The notes beneath the pieces are model-generated. The model did not search any database. It worked only from the letters and a program-made list of their open reading frames with translations, and was not told the DNA's origin. From positions 1-19,074 of the forward strand of contig CAKPLD010000017.1 in assembly GCA_934167225.1 (NCBI GenBank): 19,074 nucleotides of DNA, read 5' to 3'. Source of the DNA: an uncultured Clostridia bacterium (GTDB lineage: Bacteria > Bacillota > Clostridia > TANB77 > CAG-508). Both the position numbers and the translations under genes were made by a program. Shown here one piece after another: positions 7,623-14,029 of the stretch; positions within the stretch are counted from its first letter, which is position 1, and each line of letters begins with the position of its first letter.

Positions 7623-8499
7623 ATGTTTTTATATTATACAGTAAAAGATGAACCCAAAACAATTAATAGTATTTTGAAAAATGATTTAAAAATTTCATCT
7701 AGACTTTTTAGTAAATTAATAACAAATCAATTGGTATATGTAAATAGTAAAATTTGCGATACCAGAAATTTAGTACATATTGGCGACATTGTTTCTGTCG
7801 ACTTAAATTATGAAGAAGATAATTCTAATATTATCCCAACACAAATGCCTCTTAACATTATTTATGAAGATGATTCTTTTATAATACTTAACAAACCAGC
7901 AGGTATTGCAATTCATCCTTCTTTTAGGTATTTCGATAACACACTTTCTAATGGCGTAAAGTTTTATTTTAACCAAATTAATTTAAAAAAGAAGATAAGA
8001 CCTGTTAACCGTTTAGATTTTAATACTTCTGGTTTGGTTATTTTTGCCAAAAATGAATATATTCAGGAATCTTTAATAAAGCAAATGGCAACTAATCAAT
8101 TTAAAAAAGAATATCTTGCAGTGGTTACCGGTATATTACCTCAAAAAAAACGGCACCATAGATAAACCTATTTCACGAAAACAAGGAAGTATAATTGAAA
8201 GATGTGTTTCTCCTGATGGTAAAAAATCTATAACTCATTTCGAAGTATTAGAGGAAAACTCTTCTTATTCCCTTGTTAAGTGTATTTTAGAAACAGGAAG
8301 AACTCATCAAATTAGAGTTCACTTTGCCTCAATTGGTCATCCATTACTTGGTGATGATTTATATGGTTTACATTCTAATTTAATAAATGGACAAGCACTA
8401 TGTTGCCATAAGCTTTCATTTATTCACCCTGTTTCTAATCTTCCAATGTGTTTTTGCTTAGATTATTGTCCTTTTAGGTTGCAAGATTTTGCAACCTAA
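7623..8499 (+). pseudogene. RluA-family pseudouridine synthase, interrupted by a frameshift in an A8 run
   Basis: The first frame runs 7623-8165 (180 residues). It carries an S4-like N-terminus (residues 17-60) and then the synthase domain with IIYEDDSFIILNKPAGIAIHP and RPVNRLDFNTSGLVIFAKN; Asp132 of the RLD motif is the catalytic residue. It ends soon after VVTGILPQKK. The rest of the domain (NGTIDKPI, then GRTHQIRVHFASIGHPLLGDDLYG) continues in another frame to the TAA at 8497-8499. Reading 7 instead of 8 A's at 8143-8150 joins the parts into one normal 291-residue protein. The intact enzyme would convert uridine to pseudouridine in rRNA or tRNA. The downstream part is not decayed, so this is a recent mutation, a homopolymer sequence error, or a frame restored by slippage on the A-run. 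AAAGGAGGTC precedes the ATG. Confidence 0.88.
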
Positions 8500-8516
8500 A
8501 AGGATTTTTTTATTTT
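8470..8516 (+). terminator. Strong terminator after the RluA-type gene
   Basis: A 15-bp perfect stem pairs 8470-8484 (CCTTTTAGGTTGCAA) with 8489-8503 over a 4-base loop, followed by ATTTTTTT. The stem overlaps the last codons and the stop of the RluA-type gene. The convergent dxs gene ends at 8510, so the hairpin also sits at the end of dxs, though without a T-run on that strand. Confidence 0.9.
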
Positions 8517-10402
8517 ATTTTTTTCTTCAAATTTGTTCTATTTTTATATTTTATTGTATTTTTTATATACTTAAATATTGTATTTTCGTCCACTCCATAA
8601 ATGCTTTCTAGTTCTTTAACACTACCATGTTCTACAAATACATCTGGATATGCATAATTTTTTACTCTGACATTTTGAATATGCTTATCTACAATTAATT
8701 CTTTTACTTCTGTTCCAAGCCCACCAACTATTGTGTTATCTTCAATTGTTATAACAAACCTTGTTTTCATTATGGATTTTAAAACTGTATATTTATCAAA
8801 AGGTTTTAAAAATCTTGCATTTATTACTTCTGCCTTTATTCCATTTTCTTTTAGTTTTCTGTATACATTCATTGCTTTACTTACTTGGTTTCCAATCGCC
8901 ACAATTGTTACATCTGTTCCTAATGTTAAAATATCTGCCTTCTTGTATTGTATATATGAATGTGTTATAAATTTTTCTTTTGCTTCTCCTCCTCTTGGAT
9001 ACCTTATTACTACTGGCTTTTTTAACTTTATCGCAAATTTCATCATATCTCTTAATTCTTTAAAGTCTTTAGGTGCCATTATGGTTATATTAGGTATAAC
9101 TTTAAAAAATGATAAATCAAAAATCCCCTGGTGTGTTTCTCCATCTGCTCCAACAATTCCCGCTCTATCTACACACATTATTACAGGCAACTTTTGCATA
9201 CATATGTCATGAATAACTTGATCATATGCTCTTTGGTAAAATGCTGAATATATAGGAACAAATGGTATCATTCCTTCTTTTGCTAAACCTCCTGCAAATG
9301 TTAGTGCATGTTGCTCTGCTATTCCTACATCAAAAAATCTCTCTGGATATTTTTCGGCAAATTCTGTTAAACCTGTGCCATCTTTCATTGCTGCCGTAAT
9401 TGCAACAATATTTTTATTTTTTTCTGCCAACTTTACTAATTCCTCTCCAAAAGCTTTAGAATAATCCTTGTCTTTTGGCTTCTTTGGCTTTCCTGTTTCT
9501 ACTTCAAATGGAGAGGTCGAATGAAATTTTTCTGGCTTTTCCTCTGCTGGTTTGTATCCTTTACCCTTTTTTGTTAATACATGTATTAGTACCGGTTCAT
9601 TTAGTTGTTTTGCTCTTTTAAATATAAGTTCCATATCTTCTATATTATGACCATCTATTGGTCCTAAATACTTAAACCCTATATCTTCAAAAAACATTTT
9701 AGGAATTATTAATTGTTTTATTCCCTGTTTTATTCTTCTAACACTTTTTATTATTATATTTCCTATGAAAGGTATTTTTTCTAATACTTTTTTTCCAGAT
9801 TTATTCGAAATTGTATAAATCCTTCTTGCTCTTAACTTACTTAAAAGCATATTTACTCCACCAATATTTTTAGATATACTCATTTCATTATCATTTAATA
9901 CAACTATCACATTTGTTTTTGAGCTTCCTATATGATTTAATGCTTCTAAGGCCATTCCTCCTGTTAATGCTCCATCTCCTATTACTGCAATTACCGAATA
10001 ATTTTCTTTTTTTATATCACGTGCTTTTGCTATTCCCATAGCCGATGATATTGATGTGCTACTATGTCCTGTATTAAAACAATCTGTTTCTGATTCACTA
10101 GTTTTTGGAAAACCTGCAATTCCATTTAATTTTCTAATATTTTTTATTGCCTCTTTTCTTCCATTTAATATTTTATGCGTATATGATTGATGTCCAACAT
10201 CCCATATTATTTTATCTTTACTTACATCAAAAACACTTTCTAATGCTAGAGTTAACTCTATAACACCAAGATTCGAAGCTAAATGTCCTCCATTTTTCGA
10301 TACTATGTCTATTATATATTTTCTTAAGTCTCCTGCTAATTCTTCCTTTTCTTTTATAGTTAATTCTTTTAAATCTTTTGTGTTGTTTACTTTTTCTAGC
10401 AT
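8510..10402 (-). CDS. dxs: 1-deoxy-D-xylulose-5-phosphate synthase
   Basis: This 630-residue thiamine-diphosphate enzyme condenses pyruvate and glyceraldehyde-3-phosphate to DXP, the first step of the MEP isoprenoid pathway (DXP also feeds thiamine and pyridoxal synthesis). The N-terminus has GHLASNLGVIELTLAL and WDVGHQSYTHKIL. The TPP-binding GDGALTGG (about 142-149) and the NDNEMSIS stretch (about 170) follow. The pyrimidine domain contains FFDVGIAEQHALTFAGG with the catalytic Glu, then DRAGIVGADGETHQG and YPRGG. A transketolase C-terminal domain ends the protein. Length is as expected. The ATG at 10402 is preferred because AAAGGTGAT lies about 6 bases before it; GTG at 10411 and ATG at 10408 fall inside or too near that site. 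It lies downstream of recN and also has its own promoter. Confidence 0.97.
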   Translation of the reverse strand: MLEKVNNTKDLKELTIKEKEELAGDLRKYIIDIVSKNGGHLASNLGVIELTLALESVFDVSKDKIIWDVGHQSYTHKILNGRKEAIKNIRKLNGIAGFPKTSESETDCFNTGHSSTSISSAMGIAKARDIKKENYSVIAVIGDGALTGGMALEALNHIGSSKTNVIVVLNDNEMSISKNIGGVNMLLSKLRARRIYTISNKSGKKVLEKIPFIGNIIIKSVRRIKQGIKQLIIPKMFFEDIGFKYLGPIDGHNIEDMELIFKRAKQLNEPVLIHVLTKKGKGYKPAEEKPEKFHSTSPFEVETGKPKKPKDKDYSKAFGEELVKLAEKNKNIVAITAAMKDGTGLTEFAEKYPERFFDVGIAEQHALTFAGGLAKEGMIPFVPIYSAFYQRAYDQVIHDICMQKLPVIMCVDRAGIVGADGETHQGIFDLSFFKVIPNITIMAPKDFKELRDMMKFAIKLKKPVVIRYPRGGEAKEKFITHSYIQYKKADILTLGTDVTIVAIGNQVSKAMNVYRKLKENGIKAEVINARFLKPFDKYTVLKSIMKTRFVITIEDNTIVGGLGTEVKELIVDKHIQNVRVKNYAYPDVFVEHGSVKELESIYGVDENTIFKYIKNTIKYKNRTNLKKKIK

Positions 10403-10434
10403 CTTCATCACCTTTATTTATTAAATTTTTGTAT

Positions 10435-10463
10435 ATAATACAACATTTTACATCTTTTTTCAA
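10435..10463 (-). promoter_or_regulatory. Sigma-A promoter of dxs
   Basis: On the - strand, TTGAAA (10463-10458), 17 bases, TATTAT (10440-10435). It lies in the 79-base gap between recN and dxs, about 33 bases before the dxs start. Confidence 0.6.
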
Positions 10464-10481
10464 CCACTTTTTCTTTCTATA

Positions 10482-12116
10482 TCATACAGCAATCTTTTTA
10501 TCACGTAATTTTTCTGCATATTTTAGACTTATTTCATTAATTTCTCCTGATGATATTCTTGCAATTTCATTTATCTTTTCTTTTTCATTTAATTTCTTTA
10601 TAGATGTTGTTGTTCTATCTTTTACAATATCTTTACTAATAAAATAGTGATGATCAGCTACAGCCGCAATATTAGGTAAATGTGATATACATAGTACTTG
10701 ATGTTTTTCAGCAATTTTTGATAACTGTTCTGCCACTGCATTCGCTGCTTTTCCACTTATTCCTGTATCTATCTCATCAAATATTAAAACAGACGTATTA
10801 TCAGTATTTGCAAGGACTGTTTTTATCGCTAACATTATTCTTGACATTTCTCCCCCAGAAGCTACTTTTCCTAATTCTTTTTCATCTTCACCTATATTTG
10901 TCCTTATATAAAATACCACTCTATCTTTACCATTTTCGTAATATTCTTCTTTTATATAATCAGTATGTATATTTACTCTTGCATTTTTCATTTCCAAATC
11001 ATGTAAATTTTTATTTATTTCTGTTGATAATTTAACAGCCTTCTCTTCCCTTAACTCATGTATTTTTTCTGCCAATTTATCCAACTTATTTGTTGTTTCT
11101 TTTTGCTCTTCTTTTAACTTGTTTGTATACTCTTCTAAATTTTCTATTCTATAAATTTCTTTTTCTACATCTTCCTTATATTGTAATATTTCATTTATCG
11201 AGTTTCCATACTTTCTCTTTAACAAATATATTAAATCTAATCTTTCTTCTATTTGCTTTTGCTCATCTTCATCAAAATCTATCTCTTCCTTATAATTCGT
11301 TACATCCCTTGATATCTCTTGTAACTCATAATATATGCTTTTTAAATTACTCGCTGTTTTCTGATATTTGTTATCAAAATTCTCTATTCTTTCCAAACTT
11401 CTTATACTATTACTTATTACATCTATAGCATTTTCTCCAATTTCCATATCTACTTCTTGTAATGTTTTGGCTATTTTTTCCGCATTCATTATTATTTTTT
11501 GCCTACTATTTAATTCCTCTTCTTCTCCATCTACCAAACTTGCATCTTCTATTTCATCTAACTGATATTTTAGTAAATCCAATTTTCTTTGTCTCTCTTT
11601 TTCATCCCCATAATTTTCTTTTAGCTCTTTTTTTATTTCTATATATCTTATATACTGTTCTTTATACTGTTCCTTTAACTTTTTTAAATCTTCCCCTATA
11701 AAACTATCCAAATATTTTATGTGTTCTTTATTATCCAATAAATTTTGGCTATCGTTTTGTCCATGAATTTCTATAATTTTTTTCATAAATTCTCTCAACT
11801 CATTCACAGTTACCATTCTTCCATTTATCTTACACATATTCTTCCCATTTATATTTATTTCTCTTGATACAATTATAGTTCCATCTATTGCATGTTCATT
11901 TCCAGGTTCATACAAGCATACCTCAACAAAAGAATTGGTTTCACCTTTCCTTATCATATCTTTAGAAAACCTTCCTCCAGATATAATATTTAATGACCCT
12001 ATTATCAAACTTTTCCCAGCTCCCGTTTCTCCAGTTAGCACATTTAAAGCCTGCCCCATTTCAATCTCTATATCCTCTATTATACCTATATTTTTTATAT
12101 GTAAATTTGCAATCAT
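10482..12116 (-). CDS. recN: DNA repair protein RecN (SMC-like ATPase)
   Basis: This 544-residue cytoplasmic ATPase acts early in double-strand-break repair. The N-terminus MIANLHIKNIGIIEDIEIEM and Walker A GETGAGKS (about residues 29-36) are typical. A long coiled-coil region covers about 150-390, rich in Glu and Lys. The C-terminal ATPase half has the signature ELGKVASGGEMSR and Walker B VLIFDEIDTGISG, followed by the SHLP switch region. GGAGGT lies 6 bases before the ATG. A near-consensus sigma-A promoter is found at 12161-12188. No SOS/LexA box was identified by eye, but the region was not searched with a matrix. dxs follows on the same strand, a common neighbour in Firmicutes. Confidence 0.96.
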   Translation of the reverse strand: MIANLHIKNIGIIEDIEIEMGQALNVLTGETGAGKSLIIGSLNIISGGRFSKDMIRKGETNSFVEVCLYEPGNEHAIDGTIIVSREININGKNMCKINGRMVTVNELREFMKKIIEIHGQNDSQNLLDNKEHIKYLDSFIGEDLKKLKEQYKEQYIRYIEIKKELKENYGDEKERQRKLDLLKYQLDEIEDASLVDGEEEELNSRQKIIMNAEKIAKTLQEVDMEIGENAIDVISNSIRSLERIENFDNKYQKTASNLKSIYYELQEISRDVTNYKEEIDFDEDEQKQIEERLDLIYLLKRKYGNSINEILQYKEDVEKEIYRIENLEEYTNKLKEEQKETTNKLDKLAEKIHELREEKAVKLSTEINKNLHDLEMKNARVNIHTDYIKEEYYENGKDRVVFYIRTNIGEDEKELGKVASGGEMSRIMLAIKTVLANTDNTSVLIFDEIDTGISGKAANAVAEQLSKIAEKHQVLCISHLPNIAAVADHHYFISKDIVKDRTTTSIKKLNEKEKINEIARISSGEINEISLKYAEKLRDKKIAV

Positions 12117-12160
12117 CTCATACCTCCAAATTTTAGTTTTGCGAATTTGTGTTTGTATAA

Positions 12161-12188
12161 ATTATACACGATTTTCATTTTTTGTCAA
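12161..12188 (-). promoter_or_regulatory. Consensus sigma-A promoter of recN
   Basis: On the - strand, TTGACA (12188-12183), a 16-base spacer and TATAAT (12166-12161). Both hexamers are exact; the recN ATG is about 45 bases downstream. Confidence 0.8.
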
Positions 12189-12279
12189 CACTTTCCCCGA
12201 AACTTTTTTCGTTTTTTCAATCTTCCTTAACTTTACATTTAAGGTTTCTTTTTCTCGTTATTTACAAATAAATAATCTA

Positions 12280-12308
12280 TTGACAAAATTAGACAAATAG
12301 TTTATAGT
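12280..12308 (+). promoter_or_regulatory. Sigma-A promoter of the 23-codon hydrophobic ORF
   Basis: TTGACA (12280-12285), 17 bases, TATAGT (12303-12308). The start of transcription would be near 12315, just before a hairpin at 12317-12339. It is divergent from the recN promoter. Confidence 0.75.
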
Positions 12309-12316
12309 AAGTGTTG

Positions 12317-12339
12317 CCTTTCACTTAAAGGTGGAAAGG
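12317..12339 (+). other. 5'-UTR hairpin partly covering the ribosome binding site
   Basis: CCTTTCAC (12317-12324) pairs with GTGGAAAGG (12331-12339), with one bulged base, over a TTAAAG loop. The right arm takes in the first bases of the Shine-Dalgarno AAAGGAGG (12335-12342), so the hairpin could damp translation and protect the 5' end of the short mRNA. Confidence 0.5.
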
Positions 12340-12351
12340 AGGTTCAATAAA

Positions 12352-12423
12352 GTGCGTGATTTCATCAGGCTATTAAAACTTATAGTACTTTACTTAATTG
12401 TAAAGATATTATTTGAAGAATAG
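12352..12423 (+). CDS. 23-residue hydrophobic small protein, possible type I toxin
   Basis: A GTG-initiated ORF encodes MRDFIRLLKLIVLYLIVKILFEE. The first seven residues are charged or amphipathic, about 15 hydrophobic residues form a probable membrane helix, and the tail is acidic. The Shine-Dalgarno AAAGGAGGT lies 8 bases before the GTG. The unit is complete: consensus promoter at 12280-12308, 5' hairpin, ORF, and strong terminator at 12430-12467, giving an mRNA of about 150 bases. A strong opposing promoter at 12501-12529 would make an RNA that overlaps its 3' end. That arrangement resembles type I toxin-antitoxin loci (txpA/RatA and bsrG/SR4 types), but the peptide is shorter than those toxins and has no family match that I recognise. 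It could also be a small regulatory membrane peptide or a non-translated RNA. Confidence 0.6.
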   Translation: MRDFIRLLKLIVLYLIVKILFEE

Positions 12424-12424
12424 C

Positions 12425-12494
12425 ATACGAAAAAGACTAGGTCTGTCCGAAAACCTAGTCTTTTTTTGTTCAATTCATGCGTGATTGCTTAAGC
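12425..12494 (-). ncRNA. Predicted small antisense RNA overlapping the small-ORF 3' end
   Basis: Inferred from signals only. A near-consensus - strand promoter at 12501-12529 places the start near 12494, and the hairpin at 12430-12465, which is terminator-like in this direction too, places the end near 12425. The ~70-base product would be complementary to the last ~40 bases of the small-ORF mRNA. It contains no ORF with a ribosome binding site. Confidence 0.4.
12430..12467. terminator. Terminator of the small ORF, bidirectional in form
   Basis: AAAAAGACTAGGT (12430-12442) pairs with ACCTAGTCTTTTT (12453-12465) over a 10-base loop. T7 follows on the + strand, and the flanking A's give T's on the - strand. 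It would end both the small-ORF mRNA and the opposing RNA from the 12501-12529 promoter. Its GACTAG/CTAGTC core recurs in the terminator at 12764-12799. Confidence 0.88.
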
Positions 12495-12497
12495 AAT
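12484..12497. promoter_or_regulatory. 14-bp perfect palindrome at the start site of the antisense promoter
   Basis: ATTGCTTAAGCAAT is a perfect palindrome. It spans the predicted start point of the - strand promoter (-10 at 12501-12506), where a repressor could block initiation. Confidence 0.4.
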
Positions 12498-12500
12498 ATT

Positions 12501-12529
12501 ATAATAGCACATATTTTATTATATGTCAA
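12501..12529 (-). promoter_or_regulatory. Strong sigma-A promoter facing the small ORF
   Basis: On the - strand, TTGACA (12529-12524), 17 bases, TATTAT (12506-12501), with TGC just before the -10 box (extended -10). No coding region lies downstream before the terminator at 12430-12467, so it probably drives a small RNA. Confidence 0.7.
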
Positions 12530-12631
12530 ATTTTTAGAAATATTAACAGTAAAAAAGAGTAAACTATAAATCTAATATAAAATTCACAAAAAATCATAAA
12601 AAAATATAGTTATTCTTTTTTAGAACAATTT

Positions 12632-12659
12632 TTGAAACTGTTATCCACAGGTGTATCAT
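12632..12659 (+). promoter_or_regulatory. Promoter-like sequence with a DnaA box in its spacer
   Basis: TTGAAA (12632-12637), 16 bases, TATCAT (12654-12659). The spacer contains the DnaA box at 12641-12649. Transcription would start near 12666 and run to the terminator at 12764-12799, about 130 bases with no ATG-initiated ORF. Confidence 0.4.
12641..12649 (+). promoter_or_regulatory. DnaA box 1 (exact TTATCCACA)
   Basis: Exact match to the DnaA-box consensus TTATNCACA, in an AT-rich gap with no replication-initiation gene nearby. Confidence 0.6.
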
Positions 12660-12679
12660 CTCTTTTCTAAACCATAGAG

Positions 12680-12688
12680 TTATCCACA
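12680..12688 (+). promoter_or_regulatory. DnaA box 2 (exact TTATCCACA)
   Basis: Second exact TTATCCACA, same orientation, 39 bases after box 1 and just downstream of the promoter-like sequence at 12632-12659. Confidence 0.6.
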
Positions 12689-12736
12689 GCTCAGGTTTAC
12701 GTAATACTGTATTTTTTTATTTTTTCTATCAGTTTT

Positions 12737-12745
12737 ATTATAACA
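12737..12745 (-). promoter_or_regulatory. Extended -10 promoter running leftward over the DnaA boxes
   Basis: On the - strand TGTTATAAT (12745-12737) is an exact extended -10 element, with a weak TTGTTG -35 box 16 bases upstream of the hexamer. It lies opposite the + promoter at 12632-12659 and has no gene downstream. Confidence 0.45.
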
Positions 12746-12763
12746 TTTACAACTAAAACAACA

Positions 12764-12799
12764 AAAAAAGACTAGGGTTTGCCAACTCTAGTCTTTTTT
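12764..12799. terminator. Second GACTAG-core terminator, bidirectional in form
   Basis: AAAAAAGACTAGGGTT (12764-12779) pairs with 12784-12799 (one G-U pair) over a TGCC loop. A- and T-runs on both flanks allow use in either direction. It is closely similar to the hairpin at 12430-12467. Confidence 0.85.
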
Positions 12800-12942
12800 A
12801 TTCCCTTTATGGGACATATACATACAAACTATTTTTTGAATTAAAGAGGAACAAATTCTCTCTTCATTCTCATTAATATGATACTAAAGTTTGCAGAAAA
12901 AATCAACAACTTTTCAAAATTCCCCCTAAATTTCATTCCCTC

Positions 12943-13092
12943 AGAGTAGGTTTAGTTCTAAAAAATATTGTTGTTTTTTGAGGTTTTCAGGTGCTCCTGA
13001 AATAAATTTAGAAACTCTTAATAAATTTTCCGGAAATAGTTCACGTCGAGCACCAGTGAGGACTAAGTGAAAGGGAGCCGTAAAATTAAACC
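12943..13092. other. Gene-free segment with nested complementarity, possible structured RNA
   Basis: The outer arms 12949-12960 (GGTTTAGTTCTA) and 13081-13092 (TAAAATTAAACC) can form a 12-bp helix with one mismatch and one G-U pair. Inside it, GGTGCTC (12990-12996) is exactly complementary to GAGCACC (13048-13054), and TTTCCGGAAA (13027-13036) is a perfect palindrome. A second, competing long-range pairing joins AAAAAATCAACAA (12898-12910) with the TTGTTGTTTTTT run at about 12968-12979. No ORF explains it, and it is more GC-rich at its right end than the surrounding gap. The strand is uncertain. A - strand RNA could end at the 12764-12799 hairpin, but no convincing promoter was seen on either side. 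I could not match it to a known riboswitch, 6S, SRP, RNase P or tmRNA. Bases 12800-12897 hold nothing I can name. Confidence 0.35.
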
Positions 13093-13111
13093 AACAAAAT
13101 ACAACCCATAT

Positions 13112-13149
13112 AAAACAAAAAAATAGTCAAGCCCAAACCCAACTATTTT
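13112..13149 (-). terminator. Terminator of ylmH
   Basis: On the - strand AAAATAGT (13149-13142) pairs with ACTATTTT (13127-13120), followed by TTTGTTTTA. The stem begins at the ylmH stop codon. Confidence 0.7.
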
Positions 13150-13952
13150 CACACAAACTTATCAATTTTAATTACAAATCTACCCTTTCTAGTATTCCCC
13201 GAAATCTCTTTAAATACAAATCTTCCTTTACCTCTAATAGTTATAATATCTCCCACTTTCACAGACTTAGAAGCCTTAGTCTCATTTTTAAAATTCAAAA
13301 ACACCCTCTCCTGTTCCAACATATCAACAGCCTTATTTCTAGAAGTTCTAGCCAAACTCGCAACAATATTATCCAACCTCAAAGAAGCAACAATTTCCGT
13401 AATCTCCACCTTTTGTGTTTCAATCTCCTGTAAATCCTCTATTTTCTTAACCTCTATTTCAGCAGACGAAAATCTAGTTAATGAACCCAAATTCTGCATC
13501 AAAAACTTCTGAATCTCATTTTTTATTACAACCTCTGCACCCTTAGACTTTACAGATATATCTCCAATCTTTTCTCGTTCTACACCTAACTTCATTATAG
13601 CGCCTAAATATCTTCTATGATCATACTCTTCATCCAATGCAATTGGCAAAGTTATTTTTATTACACTTATCAATTTTGAATGATTTTTTCTTGCCATCTC
13701 TTCTGTTAATTTTTCAGGGTATATAATTAAAATTTTTCTTTCAGCTTCTCCAGCACCACCAAAAAAATAATAATTAGTATATCCTGTTTTCTTCATAAAT
13801 TTATCTGCAAGATCTTGCTCTGCTAAATTCAAAAAATCTGTGCATTCTATCTTATTTCTACTTTTACAAAATTCAATTTTATCTAATATACTAGCTAATA
13901 AAAACTTTTCCTCCTGATTTTTATAATCTTTTAGTAATTCCGTTTTATTCAT
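13149..13952 (-). CDS. ylmH: YlmH/RqcP2-like S4-domain RNA-binding protein
   Basis: This 267-residue protein matches YlmH. An N-terminal domain covers about residues 1-75 (with FLNLAEQDLADKF and the YYFFGGAGEAERKILIIYPE stretch). A middle domain includes HRRYLGAIMKLGVEREKIGDI. A C-terminal S4 RNA-binding domain covers about 185-255 (SLRLDNIVASLARTSRNKAVDMLEQERVFLNFK, then VKVGDIITIRGKGRF). In Bacillus the homologue (RqcP2) works on stalled large ribosomal subunits in ribosome quality control. In many Firmicutes the gene sits in the ylm-divIVA cell-division cluster; here it stands alone with its own promoter (13995-14023) and terminator. GAAGGAAT lies before the ATG. Confidence 0.93.
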   Translation of the reverse strand: MNKTELLKDYKNQEEKFLLASILDKIEFCKSRNKIECTDFLNLAEQDLADKFMKKTGYTNYYFFGGAGEAERKILIIYPEKLTEEMARKNHSKLISVIKITLPIALDEEYDHRRYLGAIMKLGVEREKIGDISVKSKGAEVVIKNEIQKFLMQNLGSLTRFSSAEIEVKKIEDLQEIETQKVEITEIVASLRLDNIVASLARTSRNKAVDMLEQERVFLNFKNETKASKSVKVGDIITIRGKGRFVFKEISGNTRKGRFVIKIDKFV

Positions 13953-13994
13953 TGTTATTCCTTCTTTCCTTTTATTTTCCGCTTCATTTACACT

Positions 13995-14023
13995 ATTTTA
14001 CTAGAAAAAAAAGAAAATATCAA
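13995..14023 (-). promoter_or_regulatory. Sigma-A promoter of ylmH
   Basis: On the - strand, TTGATA (14023-14018), 17 bases, TAAAAT (14000-13995). About 42 bases upstream of the ylmH ATG; the repeat block at 14046-14099 lies just upstream. Confidence 0.65.
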
Positions 14024-14029
14024 TGGAAA

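Noticed and set aside
10403..10463. 78-codon - strand ORF (10227-10463) overlapping the 5' end of dxs
   Set aside because: It is out of frame with dxs, lies over the dxs promoter, and has no family features.
12478..12570. + strand ATG ORF of 30 codons starting MRD, like the nearby 23-codon ORF
   Set aside because: No Shine-Dalgarno lies before it, no promoter serves it, and it runs through the strong opposing promoter. The shared start is only a GCGTGATT match.
12117..13148. Origin of replication, CRISPR array or tRNA in the long gap
   Set aside because: Only two DnaA boxes and no dnaA, dnaN, rpmH or related genes; no regularly spaced repeats; no cloverleaf seen.
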